A DNA stretch of 8,060 nucleotides from Planctomycetaceae bacterium (GTDB lineage Bacteria; Planctomycetota; Planctomycetia; Pirellulales; UBA1268), in assembly GCA_947440895.1 (NCBI GenBank), contig CANETO010000069.1, positions 1 to 8,060 on the forward strand. The letters run 5' to 3'. Below are positions 7,283 through 8,060 of this stretch, piece after piece. Both the position numbers and the translations under genes were made by a program. The notes below the pieces were generated by a model. That model was not told where the DNA came from. It worked only from the letters and a program-made list of their open reading frames with translations, and searched no databases. Positions within the stretch are counted from its first letter, which is position 1. The number at the start of each line of letters is the position of its first letter.

Positions 7283-8060
7283 TCACCCGTGGATCGAACC
7301 GGCGGAATCCGCGGCCGGTTCGAGTCGCGACACGAGCTCGCGGCAGACCGCCTCGAAGCGGCCGGCGATCACACCTTCGCGGAGGCGGGCCACCAGCCGC
7401 TGGTAGAACGTGAGGTTGTGGATCGAGGCCAGGATCGGCCCCAGCATCTCCCCAGCCAGGAACAAATGCCGGAGATAACTGCGGCTGTGCCGGCAGGCGA
7501 GGCAGGGACAGCCCGCCTCGAGTGGGCGGGGGTCGGTGGCGTGCTTCGCGTTCCGCAGGCGGAGCTGCCCGTCGAAGGTATACACCAGCGAGTTGCGGCC
7601 GCAGCGGGTGGGCAGAACACAGTCAAACATGTCGATACCGGCGGACACGGCGGCGATGATGTCGCGCGGCTGGCCGACCCCCATGAGATACCGCGGCCGG
7701 TCGGATGGCAGGTGCGGAGTGGTCGCCCGGAGCGTGGCATCCATCGCGTCAGGCCCCTCCCCGACCGACAGCCCGCCCACCGCGTAGCCATCGAAGCCGA
7801 GTCCGCGGAGCCTCACCGCACTCTCCTCCCGCAGGTCGGGTTCAAGACCACCCTGCACGATGCCGAAGAGCGCCTGATCCGCGCGGAGATGCGACGCCAG
7901 GCAGCGCTCCGCCCACCGCAGCGAACGCTGCATGGCGTCGGCCACGACCTCGCGGGTGGCGGGCAAGGCCACCACGTGATCCAGCTGCAGCGCCACATCG
8001 GCCCCGATGCGTTCCTGGATCCGCATCGACACCTCCGGCGAAAGCTCCACCGGGCTGCCG
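7283..8060 (-). CDS. tgt: tRNA-guanine transglycosylase (Tgt), N-terminus beyond window edge
   Basis: The enzyme replaces guanine 34 in the wobble position of tRNAs with GUN anticodons by preQ1, an early committed step of queuosine synthesis in the cytoplasm. About 258 C-terminal residues are visible, of a family usually near 370-385, so roughly 110-125 are missing. The gene reads in frame through the window edge (GSPVELSPE); the GTG at 8050 is an internal valine codon, not a start. Counting that valine as 1, conserved parts are D24 in LQLDH (general acid/base), FGIVQGG (62-68), YAVGGLSVGEG (89-99), the nucleophile D143 in GIDMFDCVLPTRCGRN (138-153), and the zinc site C181, C183, C186 with H211 in IHN. 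All catalytic and zinc residues in view are intact. The usual bacterial FDEC around the first aspartate is LDHV here, a modest divergence. tgt heads the tgt-yajC-secDF cluster, although a 153-base gap separates it from yajC. Confidence 0.96.
   Translation of the reverse strand, partial: GSPVELSPEVSMRIQERIGADVALQLDHVVALPATREVVADAMQRSLRWAERCLASHLRADQALFGIVQGGLEPDLREESAVRLRGLGFDGYAVGGLSVGEGPDAMDATLRATTPHLPSDRPRYLMGVGQPRDIIAAVSAGIDMFDCVLPTRCGRNSLVYTFDGQLRLRNAKHATDPRPLEAGCPCLACRHSRSYLRHLFLAGEMLGPILASIHNLTFYQRLVARLREGVIAGRFEAVCRELVSRLEPAADSAGSIHG
7295..7322. repeat. 8-bp inverted repeat at the 3' end of tgt
   Basis: CGAACCGG (7295-7302) and CCGGTTCG (7315-7322) are perfect reverse complements separated by 12 bases, which themselves hold a CGG/CCG pair. 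The repeat falls in the last codons of tgt. In tgt mRNA it could form a stem just before the stop codon. Repeats of this size are expected by chance in a window this long, so significance is low. Confidence 0.35.

Noticed and set aside
8050..8050. GTG at 8050 as the start of tgt
   Set aside because: The frame stays open to the window edge with family-like residues (GSP before VELSPE), and the visible part lacks the N-terminal third of the enzyme, so the true start is outside.

Overview
The window is a GC-rich, densely coded stretch of bacterial chromosome with six protein genes, all but one on the minus strand. I see no mobile element, CRISPR array, tRNA or rRNA. The gene style points to a planctomycete, probably of the Pirellula type: a single-chain SecDF with an extra N-terminal membrane segment and an enlarged SecF periplasmic region, a membrane-anchored VWA protein with a long N-terminal spacer, and secreted alpha/beta-hydrolase-like and LysM proteins. 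That assignment rests on resemblance, not on a marker gene.

Layout from left to right. Positions 1-1205 (minus) hold the N-terminal 401 codons of a membrane-anchored von Willebrand factor A protein whose C-terminus lies outside the window. A divergent intergenic region of about 160 bases (1206-1365) separates it from the only plus-strand gene (1366-2322), an exported alpha/beta-hydrolase-fold protein that seems to lack its catalytic serine and histidine. Only 37 bases separate this from the convergent end of a secreted two-LysM protein (2360-3436, minus). After a 168-base gap come secDF (3605-6751), yajC (6764-7129) and the C-terminal two thirds of tgt (7283 to the window edge), all minus and transcribed in the order tgt, yajC, secDF.

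The right half is the widespread tgt-yajC-secD-secF cluster. Tgt exchanges a guanine base in tRNA for a queuosine precursor. YajC and SecDF are accessory subunits of the Sec translocon, using the proton-motive force to help pull secreted proteins across the inner membrane. The left half encodes three products that themselves look like Sec clients: LysM, hydrolase-like and VWA proteins.

No stretch longer than 300 bases lacks a gene. The non-coding gaps are 1206-1365, 2323-2359, 3437-3604, 6752-6763 and 7130-7282. I found no convincing evidence of an undescribed system. The most notable points are the apparently dead hydrolase and what looks like a duplicated P4-type domain within the SecF half of SecDF.
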